DNA of 8,274 bases, from contig JAJFFA010000070.1 of the NCBI GenBank assembly GCA_021776885.1, positions 1-8,274 on the forward strand, written 5' to 3'. The notes below the pieces were generated by a model. It was given only the letters and a program-made list of their open reading frames with translations, had not been told where the DNA came from and searched no databases. This stretch comes from Planctomycetota bacterium (lineage in GTDB: Bacteria; Planctomycetota; UBA1135; GCA-002686595). Made by a program: the position numbers and the translations under genes. Position 1 is the first letter of the stretch; each line of letters starts with the position of its first letter. This document shows positions 6,359 through 8,274 of this stretch, piece after piece.

Positions 6359-7243
6359 TCAGGCGTCGAAGACCCACTGCCCGAAGCGCGCCACGGGCTC
6401 GTAGCCGATGCGCTGGTAGATACCGTTCGAGGTCGGGTTCGCCAGGTCGGTGTAGAGGCAGCAGAACGCGCGGCCCGCGTCCAGGCGCTCCTGGCTCAGG
6501 CGCGCGACCAGGGAGCTGGCGTAGCCGTGCCCGCGCTGCGGCTCCGGGGTGTAGACCCAGGAGATGCAGACGCCGGTCCGGGTGGGGCGGGTCCAGCTGG
6601 CCATGCAGACGGGCTCGCCCTGCACCTGCCACAGGTACTGGCGCCCGAGGTCGAGCTCGGGGATGGACTCCGGCGCGGGGGCGCTCTCGGCTCCCGGTAC
6701 GTGGCAGTCGATGGCGAAGCGCCGACGCCACTCGCGGCACAGCTCGAGGTCGTCCGGGCCCGCGAGGCGCATGCTCCCGGAGCTCTTGGGCAGCGGGTTC
6801 ACCCGCTCGAGGCGCTGCAGGCACAGGGCGGCGTGCAGCTCGACCTTCGAGCCCGTGCGCTCGGACCAGCGTCGTGCGAAGCCCTCCGCCCCGTCGGAGC
6901 AGGCCAGGACCCCGGGCAGCTCGCGGTCCTGGGTCGCACAGTGCTCGACCAGGACATCGAGGGCTGCGGGCGAGAGCTCCGTGAAGGTCAGGGGGCGGGG
7001 CGGAGTGCGCAGCACCGCAGCGAGCACGGCAGTGCCCCGCTCCACGCTGCCGAACCAGGGCGGGGCGTCCCCGAAGGAGACGCCATCGCGGCTCATCTCG
7101 GCGATGCCCTGGAGCTTGCCGTTGCGCAGCTCGTCCGCGGCCAGCACGGGGCCGGCCGCGGTCAGGAAGGCTGCCGGGCCGTCGTGGACGACGACCCGCG
7201 TCGCTTCAGGGTCCGGTGCTGGTGTAGGCGACGTGGAACTCAC
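6359..7243 (-). CDS. GNAT-family N-acetyltransferase (COG3393 type)
   Basis: This 294-residue cytosolic protein has two halves. The N-terminal half follows the COG3393 pattern: FLTAAGPVLAADELRNGKLQGIA (26-48, given here in one 23-residue span by position and key residues F26, G31, P32, D37, N41), LRTPPRPL (78-85), LPGV (109-112) and FARRWSERTG (122-131). The C-terminal half is a GNAT domain with the acetyl-CoA pyrophosphate loop QRGHGYA (236-242) and DLANPTSNGIYQRIGY (266-281), where Y276 is at the usual general-acid position. The substrate is unknown; it may acetylate an amine of a small molecule or protein. GTG 7243 lies 38 bp inside the upstream gene. The only other early start, GTG 7147, would delete the conserved 26-33 region, so I keep 7243. 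A Pro-rich non-conserved leader (2-15) precedes the domain. It is convergent with the exporter operon, with no visible functional link. Confidence 0.88.
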   Translation of the reverse strand: MSSTSPTPAPDPEATRVVVHDGPAAFLTAAGPVLAADELRNGKLQGIAEMSRDGVSFGDAPPWFGSVERGTAVLAAVLRTPPRPLTFTELSPAALDVLVEHCATQDRELPGVLACSDGAEGFARRWSERTGSKVELHAALCLQRLERVNPLPKSSGSMRLAGPDDLELCREWRRRFAIDCHVPGAESAPAPESIPELDLGRQYLWQVQGEPVCMASWTRPTRTGVCISWVYTPEPQRGHGYASSLVARLSQERLDAGRAFCCLYTDLANPTSNGIYQRIGYEPVARFGQWVFDA

Positions 7244-8274
7244 GGTTCTCGGGGAGGGTGTCGGGCATGCTCCAGAGGATGGCCGTGTTGTTGCCCGTGT
7301 CGAACAGGGCGTCCACGACGATGGAGACCACGTCGCCGGGGGCCAGGCCGTCCTCGATGACGTCGAGGGTCATCGAGCCGTTGCCGCCCGACACGCTGCT
7401 CTGGGCGTTGGCCTGGGTCAGGGCGCCGTTGACGAAGACCCGGGCCCGGATCTGGATGCCCGAGGCGAAGGCCGCGATGCCCTTGCGGCGCGCGTTGCCC
7501 GTCACCGACAGCTGCAGGGTCCCTGCGGAGTCCTGCACGGTGGTCACGCTGGCGGCGCGCAGCACCACGTCGAAGGGGAACACCACCTGGTTCGTCGCCA
7601 CGCCACCGGGCACGTCCAGGGCGGCGCTGTTCCCGCCCTCGTCGATGGCCGTGATCGTCACGGTGTGCAGGCGGTTGGGTCGCAGGTCGCGCAGGAGCAC
7701 GCTGTGGGTCTTCTCGAACAGGGAGCTCGAGACGCTGCCGCTGGCCTGGCCGCCGACCCAGTCCGCGTCGAAGCGCGTCGGCTCCGGCGTGTCGAACAGG
7801 ATCTTGGCCACGCGCGTCGTGACGTACACGACGCGCAGGTTCTCGATGCTCGGCGGGTTGGTGTCGTTCGACTGCACGCCGGGGTTCATGGGGTCGCCGC
7901 CGTTGGCGACCTCGTGGCCGTCACTGTCCCCGTCGCCGTCCGAGTCGGCGTCCTCCGGGTCCGTGCCCAGGGCGGTCTCGTCCAGGTTGAGCAGGTCGTC
8001 CGCGTCGAAGTCGATGCCGAAGCGCTCGCCCATGCCCACCGGCAGGCCCAGGATCAGGTTCGAGTGGCCGGCACGGGCCTGGTCGACGAAGAAGCCCGCG
8101 GGCTGCAGCGCGACGCTCGAGTCCTCGGCCCGGAACAGGCCGCTGGCGCGCTCCCAGGCCCAGCGCAGCTCGCGCGGCCCGGCGCCCAGGTCGACGCTGC
8201 CGAAGGCGACGATGTCGACATTGCGCGCCACGGCCTGGGGCACGAGGTAGTTGATCAGCTCGGCGCCCGCGCGG
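7206..8274 (-). CDS. C-terminal part of a large secreted protein with calcium-binding loops and a fibronectin III-like domain (5' end off window)
   Basis: The frame stays open to the right edge (355 residues visible), reading RAGAELINYLVPQAVARN at the edge, so the GTG at 8243 is internal and the true start lies outside. Visible parts, numbered from the edge: an unassigned region (1-85); two EF-hand/TSP3-like calcium loops, D88-x-D90-x-D92 with E99 and D110-x-D112-x-D114 with E121, spaced by GTDP and followed by GGDPMNPG; a fibronectin III-like beta domain (about 141-222, ending LRDLRPNRLHTVTITAIDEGGN, 22 residues at 194-215 with key L197, P199, D211, N215); then a beta-rich C-terminal domain (223-355). 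The GxRxGIDxD...DE loop arrangement is common near the ends of secreted, often repeat-rich or propeller proteins of Planctomycetota and related bacteria. Its likely location is extracellular or at the cell surface. No enzyme motif is visible in this part. Its stop lies 38 bp inside the acetyltransferase gene, suggesting co-transcription. Confidence 0.85.
   Translation of the reverse strand, partial: RAGAELINYLVPQAVARNVDIVAFGSVDLGAGPRELRWAWERASGLFRAEDSSVALQPAGFFVDQARAGHSNLILGLPVGMGERFGIDFDADDLLNLDETALGTDPEDADSDGDGDSDGHEVANGGDPMNPGVQSNDTNPPSIENLRVVYVTTRVAKILFDTPEPTRFDADWVGGQASGSVSSSLFEKTHSVLLRDLRPNRLHTVTITAIDEGGNSAALDVPGGVATNQVVFPFDVVLRAASVTTVQDSAGTLQLSVTGNARRKGIAAFASGIQIRARVFVNGALTQANAQSSVSGGNGSMTLDVIEDGLAPGDVVSIVVDALFDTGNNTAILWSMPDTLPENREFHVAYTSTGP

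Noticed and set aside
6331..6371. Second inverted repeat, CTTCGAC with GTCGAAG, across the convergent gene ends
   Set aside because: Both arms encode Phe-Asp near the two C-termini (RFDF and VFDA). This is a coincidence of similar codons, with no T-run to support termination.
6527..7360. 277-codon plus-strand frame opposite the acetyltransferase
   Set aside because: It shows no motif, whereas the minus strand has the GNAT acetyl-CoA loop and COG3393 pattern.
7258..8250. 330-codon plus-strand frame opposite the secreted-protein gene
   Set aside because: It is Ser/Arg/Thr-rich without recognisable motifs. The minus-strand frame carries two calcium loops and a fibronectin-like domain.
1..8274. 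CRISPR arrays, insertion sequences, tRNA or rRNA genes
   Set aside because: No spaced direct repeats, transposase motifs, terminal repeats or conserved RNA segments were seen on reading both strands.

Overview
The window is about 70% G+C by eye and densely coding. It ends inside genes on the right and probably on the left. The organism cannot be named from sequence alone. A Gram-negative (diderm) cell is implied by an outer-membrane beta-barrel protein and a LolA-fold periplasmic protein. The extreme GC3 codon use, frequent GTG starts, mostly weak Shine-Dalgarno sites, and a secreted protein with DxDxDG calcium loops plus a fibronectin-like domain fit Planctomycetota or a myxobacterial/deltaproteobacterial-type lineage. 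That assignment is inference at low confidence.

Layout. Bases 1-86 (minus) may be the Ala/Pro-rich N-terminus of a divergent gene cut by the left edge. Bases 87-226 are the only sizeable intergenic region. A plus-strand operon follows: a TetR-family repressor (227-805), a 38-bp gap holding a palindrome and a good Shine-Dalgarno, a 12-TM RND/MMPL-type exporter of 1078 residues (844-4080), a LolA-like periplasmic protein (4077-4958, ATGA overlap), and a DUF1302-like outer-membrane beta-barrel (4955-6343, GTGA overlap). After 15 bp, two convergent minus-strand genes follow: a GNAT acetyltransferase of the COG3393 type (6359-7243) and the C-terminal 355 residues of a large, probably secreted protein (7206-8274), which overlap each other by 38 bp.

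How the genes fit together. The four plus-strand genes look like one self-regulated unit spanning the envelope: inner-membrane transporter, periplasmic lipid-binding-fold carrier, outer-membrane barrel, and a ligand-sensing repressor at the front. No membrane-fusion adaptor or TolC-type channel is present, so the design resembles a lipid or hydrophobic-compound transport line (compare the MMPL/RND hopanoid transporter HpnN and Lol-type carriers) more than a classic drug-efflux pump. The substrate is unknown. Two tight start/stop overlaps, one of them inside a 9-bp hairpin, suggest translational coupling that fixes subunit ratios. The minus-strand genes show no evident functional link to this operon.
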